From the IMG/VR virus record IMGVR_UViG_3300048591_000494, positions 1 through 27,636 of that record: 27,636 bases of DNA; one strand, 5' to 3'. The first letter of the stretch is position 1. Each line of letters opens with the position of its first letter. This DNA is from a virus. Shown in pieces: positions 5,285 to 14,621 of the stretch. Below the pieces are notes generated by a model. That model did no database searches, was not told the DNA's origin, and saw only the letters and a list, made by a program, of their open reading frames with translations. A program made the position numbers and the translations under genes.

Positions 5285-8164
5285 TCAGGGTGGACTCTGG
5301 ATGAAGATCGACATGGTGAGCGTGGCCTCGGCCTGCAGCGTCTGCGTGGCCACGTCGCGGATGCGAATGCGCAGCGGGCACGTCCATGTCTGGCCGGGCG
5401 CCTCGCCGGTGATGTCCAGCACGAAGCGCCGTGTCGTGCCCATGCCGAGCCAGGTGTCCAGCGCATTGCCGGATGTCGGCTCGACCACCTTCGGGTCCGA
5501 AGCGGTGTCCACCGCGCCGACCAGCTCGGCATGCAGCTCGAACCGAGCCGCGATGGTCGGCTCGACGGCGCCGAAGACCAGCCACTGCGCGGGCACCGGG
5601 TCGGGTAGATAGCCGGTCAGCACCGTCAGGATGCCGTCGTTTCCGAACTGCAGTTCCACCACGGGCGGGGCGAGGCCGGAGATCGGCGTATGGAAGAAGA
5701 CGTTCGTGCTCAGGGCCACCAGCGGCAGCCAATCCGGGTCGCCGTCGCCGTCGTCGCCGACCTGGCCCAGACTGCCGTCGGCCAGCGGGTCTTGCTCCTC
5801 GTCACCCACCGGAAGCCAGGCCGCATCGGCGTCGTGCACACGGTCGTCTTCGAGGAAGAATTGAACCTCGACGGTGTCGGCCGACGTCGGCCGCAGTCCG
5901 GCCGCGACGGCATGGCGCTGCACGTCAGGCAGCGCGCCGAACAGGTAGCGCGTGCGCTCGCGGTCCGATCCGACCGTCTCCGGCGTGAAGAACGGCGCGC
6001 TGTCCAGCACCACCTCGAAGTCGGTGGCGCCTGGCGTCACCTCGATGGCGCCGCCGAGTGCGCCGGTGTCTGCCTGCAGCCTGACGTAGTGCACCTCGCC
6101 GGTGGTCCATCGCGGCGGCTCGCTCAAGGTCAGGGTCAGCGTGCCGGAATCGTAGGCCACGACGTCGCCGCTCTGCGCCCACTGCGCGGCGTCGTGCGCG
6201 ATGCCGATCAGAGAACCCATGCTCATCAGCAGCCCGTCCAGGTCTGCCGTGAAGCTGCCCTCCACGCGGCGGTACAGCGCGCGCGCCAGCAGGTAGACCG
6301 CCTCGCGCAGCGCGTGATGCCGGCCGAGCACTCCGCGCAACTCCACGCCCTCGATCAGCGTCGGAGCAGGCACCCCTGACGGCCGCACAGGCACGCCGGC
6401 TGCGTCGGCGTCATAGCCGTAGATCGTGCCGCCGTGGAGTTGCGCGTACACGGTGCGCGGCGCCCAGTACCTGCCGCTGCGGTAGGTCACGGCCACCGCG
6501 TCCGGCGTCTCGCTGGTCGGCAGCGCCCAGCGCAGCGCGAAGCTGTCGCGGTCCATGTTGCGCGGCATGAAGACGGCGACCGCGTCTGTCTGCCGCTCGT
6601 CGCGCACCAGGCTGTAGACCGCACCGCGGCGCAGCATCGTTCGCGCGCGCCCGGCAGCCGCGACAAGGCGCGATGCCTCGTCGGTGGTCATGCGCGTGTC
6701 GAAGCTGTAATCGAAGCGGTCCTGCCGTTCGTCCCACACGTCGGCGAGATCCAGCAGCGAGTCCAGGTCGATTCGGCTGTCCGGCAGGCCTCGGCCGTAC
6801 ACCGAGTTGCGCCACACGTCCGCCAGCGCCCAGGCCGGGTTCCGCGTGGGCTGCACCGAACTCCACGTCGTGCCGTTCCAGACCGGCAGCAGCCTCTTGG
6901 CTAGCACCTTCACGCGGCGCTGCGTGGCGGCCGACAGTTGCTCGCTCGCACGGATGCGCACGACGATGCCGGTCAGGTCCGTGCGCGTGACGCCATCGAC
7001 GGACAGCCTGCCGCGCGCCTGCGCCCACTGCAGATCGTTGAGCACGCGGTCGTTCTCCGACCGCGGCGTCGCGCGCCGCATGCGGACCCGGTAGCGACCC
7101 GCGGCGACGTTCACCTGCGTGCTGATGCGCACCGGGCGCGAGGTGGCGCCGATGTATGAGCCGCCGCTCTGCACCCACCCGGCCAGCGGTTGCCCGTCGT
7201 CGTTGATGGCCTGATACGCCACCTGCCATCCGATCGACAGCGACCCGACGGCGCCGTCGTTGCCGACCTGCCCGACGCCACGCGGGAACACCAGATCGAA
7301 GAACAGTCTGTCGGTCTGCCAGCCTGGTTGCGTGACGACGAACGGCCCGACCCAGTCGTCGTCGAGGATTTCCTGCCCGGCCACCTCTTCGGCGGTGACC
7401 ATGCCGAGCTCGATCAGCGTCTGGTCGCCCCACTCGTCGCGGCCGGTGTACCCGGTGCCTTGCGTGCGCGCTGCCATGCCCGGGCCGATGATCTCGACGC
7501 TGGCGTCCTGAAAGTTCTGAATCGGCGTGTCGCCGATGTAGACCCCTAGCACGTCATACTCGCCGATGCCGATGGCCAGGCCTGTGCAGTAGTACATGTC
7601 GGAGTCGCCAGCGAACTCGGTGTAGGCCGGGCATGCCCAGTCCGGGAAGAACAGTTCCTGCCCGTAGCGAACGGGAACTGCCTGGCCGTAGCGCGGCCGC
7701 GTCCCCTCCAGTTGGCCGCTGTAGGTCGGGCTGACCTCCTGGCCGCCGACGCCCTGCTGGCCGACCGGGAACAGCCTGGCGACGAGCAGGCCGCCGACGA
7801 CGCTGACCGCCGCGGCGGAAGCGGCGCCCCAGCCGGAGCCGTAGGCCGCGCCGACAGCGCCGCCGGTGTATGCACTGGCCACGGCCACCAGCAGCGTCGC
7901 CAGCAGTCGCCCGTTGTCGCCGCTGGCCGCGAGCTCCGCGAACACGACGACATCGCCACGCCGCACCGGCTGCCACCAGTCCGCGCGACCGATGTACTCG
8001 CCGTTGATGCAGCACACGACAGGCCTGCCGTGCGTCGGCGCCAGGTCGTTGATGCACAGGTGCTCGCCGACTGCGCGCAGGTCGCGGTGGTCCAGCTCGA
8101 CGTGCATCGCGCCGACGTGCGCCCACTGGGCGCGCATGGTGCGCCGAAGCGCCGTTCCGGTCAT
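5285..8164 (-). CDS. J: host specificity / tip attachment protein (gpJ-like)
   Basis: This 959-residue protein lies at the classical place for the central tail tip protein, after DUF1833 and NlpC/P60 genes. The first 60-odd residues (VVCCINGEYIGRADWW, RRGDVVVFAE) and the following Ala/Gly-rich hydrophobic stretch (LLVAVASAYTGGAVGA) resemble gpI-type tail assembly proteins, so this may be an I-J fusion. The central part (for example ALADVWRNSVYGRGL, LADVWDERQDRFDYSFD) has the look of the phage-tail domain of J proteins. The C-terminal third is beta-rich and probably contacts the receptor. The ATG at 8164 overlaps the NlpC/P60 stop as ATGA; the frame is open further upstream but is antisense-like there. 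Lambda J is somewhat longer. Confidence 0.88.
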   Translation of the reverse strand: MTGTALRRTMRAQWAHVGAMHVELDHRDLRAVGEHLCINDLAPTHGRPVVCCINGEYIGRADWWQPVRRGDVVVFAELAASGDNGRLLATLLVAVASAYTGGAVGAAYGSGWGAASAAAVSVVGGLLVARLFPVGQQGVGGQEVSPTYSGQLEGTRPRYGQAVPVRYGQELFFPDWACPAYTEFAGDSDMYYCTGLAIGIGEYDVLGVYIGDTPIQNFQDASVEIIGPGMAARTQGTGYTGRDEWGDQTLIELGMVTAEEVAGQEILDDDWVGPFVVTQPGWQTDRLFFDLVFPRGVGQVGNDGAVGSLSIGWQVAYQAINDDGQPLAGWVQSGGSYIGATSRPVRISTQVNVAAGRYRVRMRRATPRSENDRVLNDLQWAQARGRLSVDGVTRTDLTGIVVRIRASEQLSAATQRRVKVLAKRLLPVWNGTTWSSVQPTRNPAWALADVWRNSVYGRGLPDSRIDLDSLLDLADVWDERQDRFDYSFDTRMTTDEASRLVAAAGRARTMLRRGAVYSLVRDERQTDAVAVFMPRNMDRDSFALRWALPTSETPDAVAVTYRSGRYWAPRTVYAQLHGGTIYGYDADAAGVPVRPSGVPAPTLIEGVELRGVLGRHHALREAVYLLARALYRRVEGSFTADLDGLLMSMGSLIGIAHDAAQWAQSGDVVAYDSGTLTLTLSEPPRWTTGEVHYVRLQADTGALGGAIEVTPGATDFEVVLDSAPFFTPETVGSDRERTRYLFGALPDVQRHAVAAGLRPTSADTVEVQFFLEDDRVHDADAAWLPVGDEEQDPLADGSLGQVGDDGDGDPDWLPLVALSTNVFFHTPISGLAPPVVELQFGNDGILTVLTGYLPDPVPAQWLVFGAVEPTIAARFELHAELVGAVDTASDPKVVEPTSGNALDTWLGMGTTRRFVLDITGEAPGQTWTCPLRIRIRDVATQTLQAEATLTMSIFIQSPP

Positions 8165-8571
8165 GGCTGGTGCCTCCACACCTGGGGCCTGCCGTAGCCA
8201 GCGCCCAGCAGTTCCGCCAGGTCGTTGAGGCGCACCCGGCCCACCTGGCGACCAGCGACCACGCTGCCATGCGCGTGCAGCACCCGCAGTGCGCGACCGG
8301 CGAGCACGAATATGCCCACGTGCGGACCGCCTCGGCTGTGCAGCAGCAGCACGTCGCCGGGCTGCGGCGAATCGTCGGCAGGCGCCCAGTGCCGGACGCT
8401 GCGCAGCGCGTCGCTGGTGATCGCCGTCCCGGGCTGAATGAGCGCCGGAACCTCGCGCCCCCACACGCTGCGCTGCACCGCCAGCACGAGGCCTCGGCAA
8501 TCGTAGGCTTCCGGCCCCGATGCCCCTTCGCGCCAGGGCCGGCCGACGTAGGCAGAGAGCCAGCCGCTCAT
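8161..8571 (-). CDS. NlpC/P60-family tail peptidase
   Basis: This 136-residue cysteine peptidase or amidase of the NlpC/P60 fold corresponds to the C-terminal half of lambda gpK. The probable nucleophile is C25 in AYDCRGLVL, and the catalytic His is H84 in GGPHVGIF. A further HAHG (99-102) may supply the third residue. The PGDVLLLHS strand before the His is typical of the family. It probably trims host peptidoglycan during DNA entry. It overlaps both neighbours by ATGA. The Mov34/JAB metalloprotease half of gpK is not present. Confidence 0.88.
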   Translation of the reverse strand: MSGWLSAYVGRPWREGASGPEAYDCRGLVLAVQRSVWGREVPALIQPGTAITSDALRSVRHWAPADDSPQPGDVLLLHSRGGPHVGIFVLAGRALRVLHAHGSVVAGRQVGRVRLNDLAELLGAGYGRPQVWRHQP

Positions 8572-9143
8572 TGCGCCGCCGCCAGACCGGCGAACCCTTC
8601 CTCGGCGGTGTAGCTCACAGCCGGGAAGGGGAAGTTCGTCACGTCGCCGTAGCCCGCCTGTAGGCGAACGTTGACGCCGTCGCTCTCGGCCCCCTGGATC
8701 TCGAGATTCAGCGGCGGCATCTCGTGCGGCGCGCTGGTGTCGCCCGGCAGGTACGTGCGAGCGATCAGTCGGACAGGCTCGCTGCCGGCGGTCGCCTCGC
8801 GCAGCAGCGGCGACAACAGTCGCGCGACGTTGTCGACCTCGATGGACGCGCGCGGGTCGCGGCTCTCGTCGGTCTCTTCCGGCATGACGACGGTCATCGG
8901 TACGGGAGTGAAGGTCACTTCCTGGCCGGCATGAAGTGGCGCGTCGGCTTCCAGCGTCGCCGTGAACTCTTCGTGATCGCACACGAGGTACAGCGCAGTC
9001 GGCTGGCCGAAGCGGTCGAGAAAGCTGCTGTGGTACAGCGCCAGCGTGAGCAGTTCCGGCTGGTCGACGCGGGCGAACGCACGCGCTTCGGCCATCGCCT
9101 CTGACTGCGTGATGCCGCGGCGCGCTGGAAGATAGGTAGGCAT
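8568..9143 (-). CDS. DUF1833-like distal tail protein
   Basis: This 191-residue protein starts MPTYLPARRGITQSEA and contains a strand-rich domain with ARVDQPELLTLALYHSSF and PAVSYTAEEGFAG. That layout is typical of DUF1833 proteins, which sit before the NlpC/P60 and J genes and take the place of lambda gpL-type tail tip components. It probably forms part of the distal tail ring. The stop overlaps the NlpC/P60 start as ATGA. Family assignment is by pattern and position. Confidence 0.72.
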   Translation of the reverse strand: MPTYLPARRGITQSEAMAEARAFARVDQPELLTLALYHSSFLDRFGQPTALYLVCDHEEFTATLEADAPLHAGQEVTFTPVPMTVVMPEETDESRDPRASIEVDNVARLLSPLLREATAGSEPVRLIARTYLPGDTSAPHEMPPLNLEIQGAESDGVNVRLQAGYGDVTNFPFPAVSYTAEEGFAGLAAAQ

Positions 9144-9149
9144 GAGTCC

Positions 9150-10208
9150 TCAGCCCGTCGAATAGACGTCGGGCACAGCGTGATTCGTGTGCGAGTAGCG
9201 CGCCGCGCCCATCGTGATGCGGTACTGCGAGACGAGAATGTCCATGTTGGCATTCGTCGACGACGGCATGCCGATGCGCGGCGTGTTAGTCGAGCTGAAC
9301 ACCGAGTCGAATGTGTACCCAGAACCGAGGTCGACATCCTGCGGCGCGAACGTGCCATTGATGGAAGCAGCGACCACGTCGCCCATGCGTTCGACGACGA
9401 CATACACGCCGTCCGATGACTCGAAGGTCGCCGTCTGATCACCCAGCGAGTCAGCGAGCACGCCCCTGTTCGTCTCGTTTGTGTAGAGGTTGGTCGTCGT
9501 GCGAATCCCGAGCGGGTCGCCGCCAGCCCCGCCTCGGTCGGTATACCAGTGCACGATGTTGGTCAGCGGCAGGTCGCACCGGACGCGAAATTCCACCGTC
9601 CAATCGTTGTCTTCCCACTCGAGCTCGGCCGCCGGATTCCATGTCACGAACCCGGGCGTCGGGCTCGGGAAGCTCAGCGTCCCCTGAATCCTGATCACCG
9701 GTCGCGACAGCGGCTGCCATGCGTCATAGAACTGCGTCACGCCGGCACCAGTCAATGTCCGCGCGTAGCTTGACTGGTCGACGAGTTCGCCGCCTTGGAT
9801 CTGCAGCACGACAAGCGCCCACAGCGGGTCAGGAGTCAGCGGCTCGACCAAGGCATACGCGCCGCGCTCTTCCAGCTCAGCCGTCACGCGGTAGACCCCG
9901 GCTCCGAGCAGCGACTCCTGAACGGAAACGTACCGCGCCTCACGAACCACAAGGCCGCCATTGCCTGGAAGCGCGGCGCGGAACCATCGGCGTCCATGCA
10001 GAAGAGCGCCACCGAACCACGACCGCCATAGATCCATCTGCTCGGCTGTGTACGTGTAGGTGTAGCGGCTGCGCTTGCCCGCCATGTCGCGATGGCGCGC
10101 GCGCAGTTGCAGCGGCCCGTCGAGACTGGACGCCGCGAGTCTCGCTGGCGGCGAGAACGAACCCGGCTGCGGTCCAGGCAACGACGACGGGTAATTGACC
10201 CAGACCAC
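9150..10208 (-). CDS. distal tail protein with a C-terminal LamG/ConA-like lectin domain
   Basis: This 352-residue protein has two parts. Residues about 1-135 (YTAEQMDLWRSWFGGALLHG, GVYRVTAELEERG) resemble the protein at 11666-12310 and probably dock on the tail. Residues about 140-350 form a beta-sandwich of the laminin-G/concanavalin type: WTVEFRVRCDLPLTNIVHW, VVVERMGDVVAASINGT and the terminal YRITMGAARYSHTN, which recalls the RITKGVARY motif of phage LamG domains. It may bind surface polysaccharide. The start is GTG at 10208, three bases from the preceding TAG. Domain names are from motif memory, not a search. Confidence 0.72.
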   Translation of the reverse strand: MVWVNYPSSLPGPQPGSFSPPARLAASSLDGPLQLRARHRDMAGKRSRYTYTYTAEQMDLWRSWFGGALLHGRRWFRAALPGNGGLVVREARYVSVQESLLGAGVYRVTAELEERGAYALVEPLTPDPLWALVVLQIQGGELVDQSSYARTLTGAGVTQFYDAWQPLSRPVIRIQGTLSFPSPTPGFVTWNPAAELEWEDNDWTVEFRVRCDLPLTNIVHWYTDRGGAGGDPLGIRTTTNLYTNETNRGVLADSLGDQTATFESSDGVYVVVERMGDVVAASINGTFAPQDVDLGSGYTFDSVFSSTNTPRIGMPSSTNANMDILVSQYRITMGAARYSHTNHAVPDVYSTG

Positions 10209-10209
10209 A

Positions 10210-10923
10210 CTAAACCCCGGCGTATGGAGCGAAGCCGCTGGGCGCGGCCCATGCGAACTGCCAGGACGCGACCATCAGTTCCGCGACGACGGTGCCGCTG
10301 CTGCCGCCGTTGCAGTTGTAGAGAGCGCACGCTGGGCGGAACTCCGAGTAGTTCCCGGATGACGGAGCCTCGAGCGCCGACAGCGTGCCAGTCGGTCCAG
10401 TCGGCGTTTCCGGGTCGCCGGAGATCCAACTGCCGCTCCCATTCCTTACCCAGATCTCACGGGTCGTGGGATTGAATGCGATCCCGATGCGCTGCGACTC
10501 CGTCAACCGGTATCCCGAAGTGCTACCCACCGCTGTGCCGTTGAGATACAGGCCGTTCGTTGTGCTGACGCCGCAGGAGTTTGTGCCTGAGCGATACAGG
10601 TAGAGACCGCCTGTGCTGGCAGTAGGGAACCTGACTGCGGTCACAACGTCGCTCGAGTTCAGTCTGCACTGCGACAGGCCGACGTAGCCGGAATAGACCG
10701 TTGCCGGCATCGAGTTCAGCGACCACTCGAAGTAGACGTTCCCGCTGACCGGAGACCCCGTGCACGTTGCGTTGAACGATGAAGACGCCTCACCGTTTCG
10801 GGTTGCGATGAGCCCGTCGCCAGTGATCGACCAGGAGTCGAATGCGAGCAGGTGATACTGGCTCTGCACAACCTGCTGACCGCTGGCGAGAAGCAGCCCG
10901 CGATGTCCGACCAATCCGCTCAC
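10210..10923 (-). CDS. tail-associated protein with a SPRY-like domain
   Basis: This 237-residue protein starts at GTG 10923, which overlaps the upstream stop as GTGA. The central domain shows the SPRY pattern: GNVYFEWSLN, YSGYVGLSQ, LYLNGTAVG, then RIGIAFNPTTREIWVRN and GSWISGDPETPTGPTG. SPRY-like domains in phage tail proteins are thought to be binding modules. The frame is open upstream to 11298, but that part is antisense-like and overlaps the gene at 10920-11651. It lies between two other tail proteins with binding-type domains. Confidence 0.72.
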   Translation of the reverse strand: MSGLVGHRGLLLASGQQVVQSQYHLLAFDSWSITGDGLIATRNGEASSSFNATCTGSPVSGNVYFEWSLNSMPATVYSGYVGLSQCRLNSSDVVTAVRFPTASTGGLYLYRSGTNSCGVSTTNGLYLNGTAVGSTSGYRLTESQRIGIAFNPTTREIWVRNGSGSWISGDPETPTGPTGTLSALEAPSSGNYSEFRPACALYNCNGGSSGTVVAELMVASWQFAWAAPSGFAPYAGV

Positions 10924-11651
10924 GAGAAGTCCGTCGCCAGCGTGGCGCGCCAGGTGGTGCCGCCGTCGAATGTGGTGATCGCCAGCAGGTCGACGGCGCC
11001 GCCGCTCGTGCTGACGCTGCCAAGGGTGCCGCCGGCGGCCGTGAATGACGCCGGCCAGGCCACGGTGCGCGCGGTGCTGTCCTGGGTGATCTCGATCATC
11101 AGGCTGCGGCCGCGACCGGGCGCCGGCAGGTTGCTGAAGGTGATGCTGCTGACGTTCTCGGTCAGGTCCAAGACGAAGTAATCGCCGTCGTCGCAGTCGA
11201 TGTCGACCACGCCGGAACTGATCGCCAGCGCGGTCACGCTGTCGCGGCTGCCGGCCATGTCCGCCAGGTCTTCGGCGGACACGCGCCGGCTTTCCCATCG
11301 CGTGATCGTGACCGTGTCGCCTTCCACCTCGTCGACGATGCCGTCTCCGTCAGACCCTGCGATGTGCATGTATCCGGCGGTCAGCGTCGTGATGCGGCCG
11401 CTGAAGATGTTGTTTGCGGCCTCGGTGAATCCGCTCACGCGCACACTGTCGCCTTCCGTGAATCCGGCTGCCACGAAGCCGTCGGCGCTGTCCTCGAAGG
11501 CGCCGCCCTCGCTCTCGGCGGCGGCGGCGATGGTGGCCGCGGTGATGCTCACTGTGAACGAAGGCCGCGACACCTCGACCAGCATCTCGGCGCTCAGGGC
11601 GTTGGAGCTGTCCGCTGCAGCGTCGTTGAGTTCGTGAATTCGGATGCCCAT
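10920..11651 (-). CDS. tail fibre-like structural protein
   Basis: This 243-residue protein begins with IHELNDAAADSSNALSAE, the IxEL-type adaptor N-terminus common in phage fibre proteins. The C-terminal half (FVLDLTENVSSITFSNLPAP, ITQDSTARTVAWPASF) follows a beta-strand pattern often seen at the ends of phage fibre or structural proteins. An acidic beta segment (AGSDGDGIVDEVEGDTVTI) lies between. GAGAGG precedes the ATG. It probably forms part of a side or tip appendage. No enzymatic residues are visible. Confidence 0.72.
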   Translation of the reverse strand: MGIRIHELNDAAADSSNALSAEMLVEVSRPSFTVSITAATIAAAAESEGGAFEDSADGFVAAGFTEGDSVRVSGFTEAANNIFSGRITTLTAGYMHIAGSDGDGIVDEVEGDTVTITRWESRRVSAEDLADMAGSRDSVTALAISSGVVDIDCDDGDYFVLDLTENVSSITFSNLPAPGRGRSLMIEITQDSTARTVAWPASFTAAGGTLGSVSTSGGAVDLLAITTFDGGTTWRATLATDFS

Positions 11652-11665
11652 GCCCTGCCTCTCGT

Positions 11666-12310
11666 TCAGTCGGTGTCACGCGCGAAGCCGGAGTCTGTCT
11701 CGCGCTCGACGCTGTCGTCTGTCTCGCGCGGCACCGCCAGCGCAGCGCCGCGGACAGGCCCGCCACCGGCGAAGGCGATGCCGCCCCGCGCCTGCAGCGG
11801 CGGCGAGCCCATGTAGGCGCCGCCGCTCAGCGAGATGCCGCCGCGGGCTGACAGCACGTAGGCGCCGAAAGCAGCGCCGCCGGAGAACGCCAGCCGCCCC
11901 AGCGCCTGAATGCTCGGCGCGGTGCGAACCGGCCCGATCAACGTGCGCAGCAGCAGCGGTGCAGTCACGCGGTACAGCATCGGGTGCAGCACCTCGGCCG
12001 CGTAGTCCTGCAAGAAGACGGCCGTGTACCAGGTGGTGCCGTACTCGGTGCCGCGGTGCTGCACGCGCACGTCGAAGTCCAGCGAGCCGGCCTGCAGTTC
12101 GTCCTCGAACCAATCGTGGAAGGCGTCGAACTGGTCCTGGTCGAAAAGCCATGATGCGCTGCAGACCTCCGGCGAACTTCGGTAGCGCGGCCTCAGCCGC
12201 ACCTCGCCCTGGTCGCGCTCGCGCTGCCTGGCGTTCGGAACAGGCTGGAAGCCATGCCCGGCCACCAGCGCCGCCGGCAACGCGGGCGGAAACTCTCGGA
12301 TGCTCGCCAC
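11666..12310 (-). CDS. minor tail protein following the tape measure gene
   Basis: This 214-residue protein starts at GTG 12310, adjacent to the tape measure stop. The first 120 residues (SWLFDQDQFDAFHDWFEDEL, GTTWYTAVFLQDYA, LHPMLYRVTAPLLLR) resemble the N-terminal part of the protein at 9150-10208, so both may occupy equivalent ring positions in the distal tail. The C-terminal 90 residues are Gly/Ala-rich with three near-repeats (ARGGISLSGGAYMGSPPLQ, ARGGIAFAGGG) and end in an Arg/Asp/Glu tail. Position suggests a gpM-like role. Confidence 0.7.
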   Translation of the reverse strand: MASIREFPPALPAALVAGHGFQPVPNARQRERDQGEVRLRPRYRSSPEVCSASWLFDQDQFDAFHDWFEDELQAGSLDFDVRVQHRGTEYGTTWYTAVFLQDYAAEVLHPMLYRVTAPLLLRTLIGPVRTAPSIQALGRLAFSGGAAFGAYVLSARGGISLSGGAYMGSPPLQARGGIAFAGGGPVRGAALAVPRETDDSVERETDSGFARDTD

Positions 12311-14620
12311 TCACCCTCGCCTGCGCGTCAGCGTGCTGCCTTCGCCCATGCCGAAGCGGCCGGCCACAGCGCGGGCGGTGACGCCACCGCGCGCCGTGTC
12401 GGCCGCCACCGCGCCGACGACGCGCCGCTCGAAATCGACGATGAGCCGGCCATCGGAACCCTGACGCGTGCTGACCTGGGCTTCCGAACCGAAATAGTTG
12501 TTCACCTCGACGCGCTGGCCGCCGCCACCGACTGGCGCGCCGGCTGCCGGGTTGTACTTCTTCGGCACGACAGCCTCGCCCTCGTGCAGCACGGCGCGCA
12601 TGCCGTTGTACGGCACGTAGTTCGTGCCGGTGGACAGGTACTGGCCGTAGTCCTGATTCCCGTACTGCGCACCGGTGCCGAACCCGCCGCCGCCGAAGTA
12701 GCCCGCGATGGCGCTGCCGATGCGGCTGAGCCAGCCGCCACTGAGGTTGCCGCTGTCGTCAGACCCGAACAGCGCGCGCGCCAGGTTCGCGGCCTGAGCC
12801 TGCGCCAGCATGCGAAGCAGCATGTCGCCCCACAGTTGGAGCAGTCCGTCGGTGTTGCCCTTCCAGGTCTGGTAGAGCGTGTCGCCGAGCAGGTTCTGCG
12901 CGTTCTCCGCGAACGTGCGCCCGAAGTCGTCGAGCTTCTTGCCGACGGCGCCGATGCTCTCCGACCACTCGTCCCATACCTGCTTGCGCAGGCGGCCGAC
13001 CAGTTCCACGTTGTCGGACAGGAAAGGGTTCTCCTTGGCCAGCGTGTTCAGTTCGGCGAGCCGGCGATTCAGGCGTTCCATCGGCGTCTCGACGGAGATC
13101 GCCAGCGCGCGCGTCTGCTCGAAGGAGTCCTGCACGAGGCTGTTCGCTTCGGTCAGCTGCTCGCTGGCAGCGCGGCGGGAAGCCTCGAAGTTCTCCTGCA
13201 CGCGGCGGTTCTGCTCGCGCAGCGCGGCATCGGCATCAGCGGCCGCCTGCGCGGCCTTCCGGGCGGCGTCGATCTGCTGCGCGACGGCGAGCAGCTCCTG
13301 CGTCTGCTGCCTGGAGACCGACGTGCCCAGCCGGCCGGCGCGGATGTCGGCCAGCACCGTCTCTGCGACCGACAGATCCTGCGTGGCCTGCAGTTGCTTG
13401 CGCAGGCCGTCGAGGTACTGCTCGACGCGCTTGCGGTTCGCCTCGGCGAGCTTCGCGGCCTCGGCTGCGCGGCGGCGTTCTTCCTCGGCCCGGCGTCGGT
13501 CGGCGTCCGGGTCGCCACCGGTGACAGCTGGCGAGCCGCCTGCAGCCTCTGCGCCGCCAGACCCCAGCGCCATGACGCGCGCCTGGAACTTGTCCAGTTC
13601 CTTGCGAGCGCGCTCGGCGTCCTCGCTGACGGCGCCGCTGATCGCCCGGAAGCGCCGCCACATCTCCGGCGCGCGCTGCATCAGCTCTTCGGGCCGCGTG
13701 GTCAGGAACTCCAGCGCCACGCCGATCTGCGCGGACCAGGCCCCGATCTCGCGACCGGTGCTGGTCAGGACGAACTTCACGTCGGACAGCAGCACCAGGA
13801 ACGTCTGCAGCACCGTGTTGACGACCTTGAAGGCGGTCCCGGCCTCCTTCATGTCGTCGCCGGTAGCGCGCGACTCCTTGCCGACGTCGACCAGCAGATC
13901 CGTGACTTCGACCAGCAGCGGCAGGAACTGCGCGGCGAGGTCGTTGCCGAAGCCGCGCGCGAGCTGGCCGAGCCGCGTCAGGTTGTCGTTGAACTGCTCG
14001 GCAGCCTTGGCCGTCTTGGTGTCGATGATGACGCCGAGCTGGGCAGCCTCTTCGGCCATGTCGCGCAGGCCCTGCGACCCGCCGTTCAGCAGCGGGATCA
14101 GCTTCGCGCCGCTGCGGCCGAGCAGTTCCGTCGCGAGCGCAGTCTTCTCGATGCCGTCGGGCATCCTGGCGAAGCGGTCCGCGAGTTCCTTCAGCAGCGC
14201 GTCGGTGTCCTTCAGCGCGCCGGTCGGCGCCTTGATGTTGACCCCGAGCCGCGCGAACGCATCCGCGGCCTCTTTGCTGCCGTCGGCCGCATCCTTGGTC
14301 CGGCGCGACAGGATCGTGAGGGCGCTCGCGAGCTCGGTCTGCGAGACGCCGCTCAACTCGCCAGCGTAGGAAAGCGCCGTGTACTGCTCGACCAGCAGGC
14401 CTACGCTCTGCGCCTGCTTGATGGCTTCGTCGGCCGCGTTGATGCTGCTCTTGACCCAGGCGGCAGTGGCGAGAGCCGCGGTCGCGAGCGCGCCTCCGAT
14501 GATCTTGCCGGCGCGGTCGATCTCCTTGGCCATGGCTTGCGCCTGCCTGGCCGCGCGCTTGGAGTCGGTCTCGAACGACCCCGTTCGCATCAACAGGTCG
14601 ACGATCAGGCTGTGGGCCAT
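12311..14620 (-). CDS. tail tape measure protein
   Basis: This 769-residue protein is largely helical, as tape measures are. The N-terminal domain (SFETDSKRAARQAQAMAKEI, IIGGALATAALATAAWVKSS) and the segment IKQAQSVGLLVEQYTALSYA followed by SGVSQTELASALTILSRR are typical of siphovirus tape measures. A long coiled-coil region fills about 340-560 (RRRAEEERRRAAEAAKLAEA). The C-terminal part has glycine-rich YFGGGGFGTGAQYGNQDYG and ends GMGEGSTLTRRRG, as in lambda-type tape measures. At about 0.15 nm per residue the tail would be near 115 nm. It directly follows the G/GT chaperones, as expected. The long open frames on the opposite strand are antisense shadows. Confidence 0.93.
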   Translation of the reverse strand: MAHSLIVDLLMRTGSFETDSKRAARQAQAMAKEIDRAGKIIGGALATAALATAAWVKSSINAADEAIKQAQSVGLLVEQYTALSYAGELSGVSQTELASALTILSRRTKDAADGSKEAADAFARLGVNIKAPTGALKDTDALLKELADRFARMPDGIEKTALATELLGRSGAKLIPLLNGGSQGLRDMAEEAAQLGVIIDTKTAKAAEQFNDNLTRLGQLARGFGNDLAAQFLPLLVEVTDLLVDVGKESRATGDDMKEAGTAFKVVNTVLQTFLVLLSDVKFVLTSTGREIGAWSAQIGVALEFLTTRPEELMQRAPEMWRRFRAISGAVSEDAERARKELDKFQARVMALGSGGAEAAGGSPAVTGGDPDADRRRAEEERRRAAEAAKLAEANRKRVEQYLDGLRKQLQATQDLSVAETVLADIRAGRLGTSVSRQQTQELLAVAQQIDAARKAAQAAADADAALREQNRRVQENFEASRRAASEQLTEANSLVQDSFEQTRALAISVETPMERLNRRLAELNTLAKENPFLSDNVELVGRLRKQVWDEWSESIGAVGKKLDDFGRTFAENAQNLLGDTLYQTWKGNTDGLLQLWGDMLLRMLAQAQAANLARALFGSDDSGNLSGGWLSRIGSAIAGYFGGGGFGTGAQYGNQDYGQYLSTGTNYVPYNGMRAVLHEGEAVVPKKYNPAAGAPVGGGGQRVEVNNYFGSEAQVSTRQGSDGRLIVDFERRVVGAVAADTARGGVTARAVAGRFGMGEGSTLTRRRG

Positions 14621-14621
14621 G

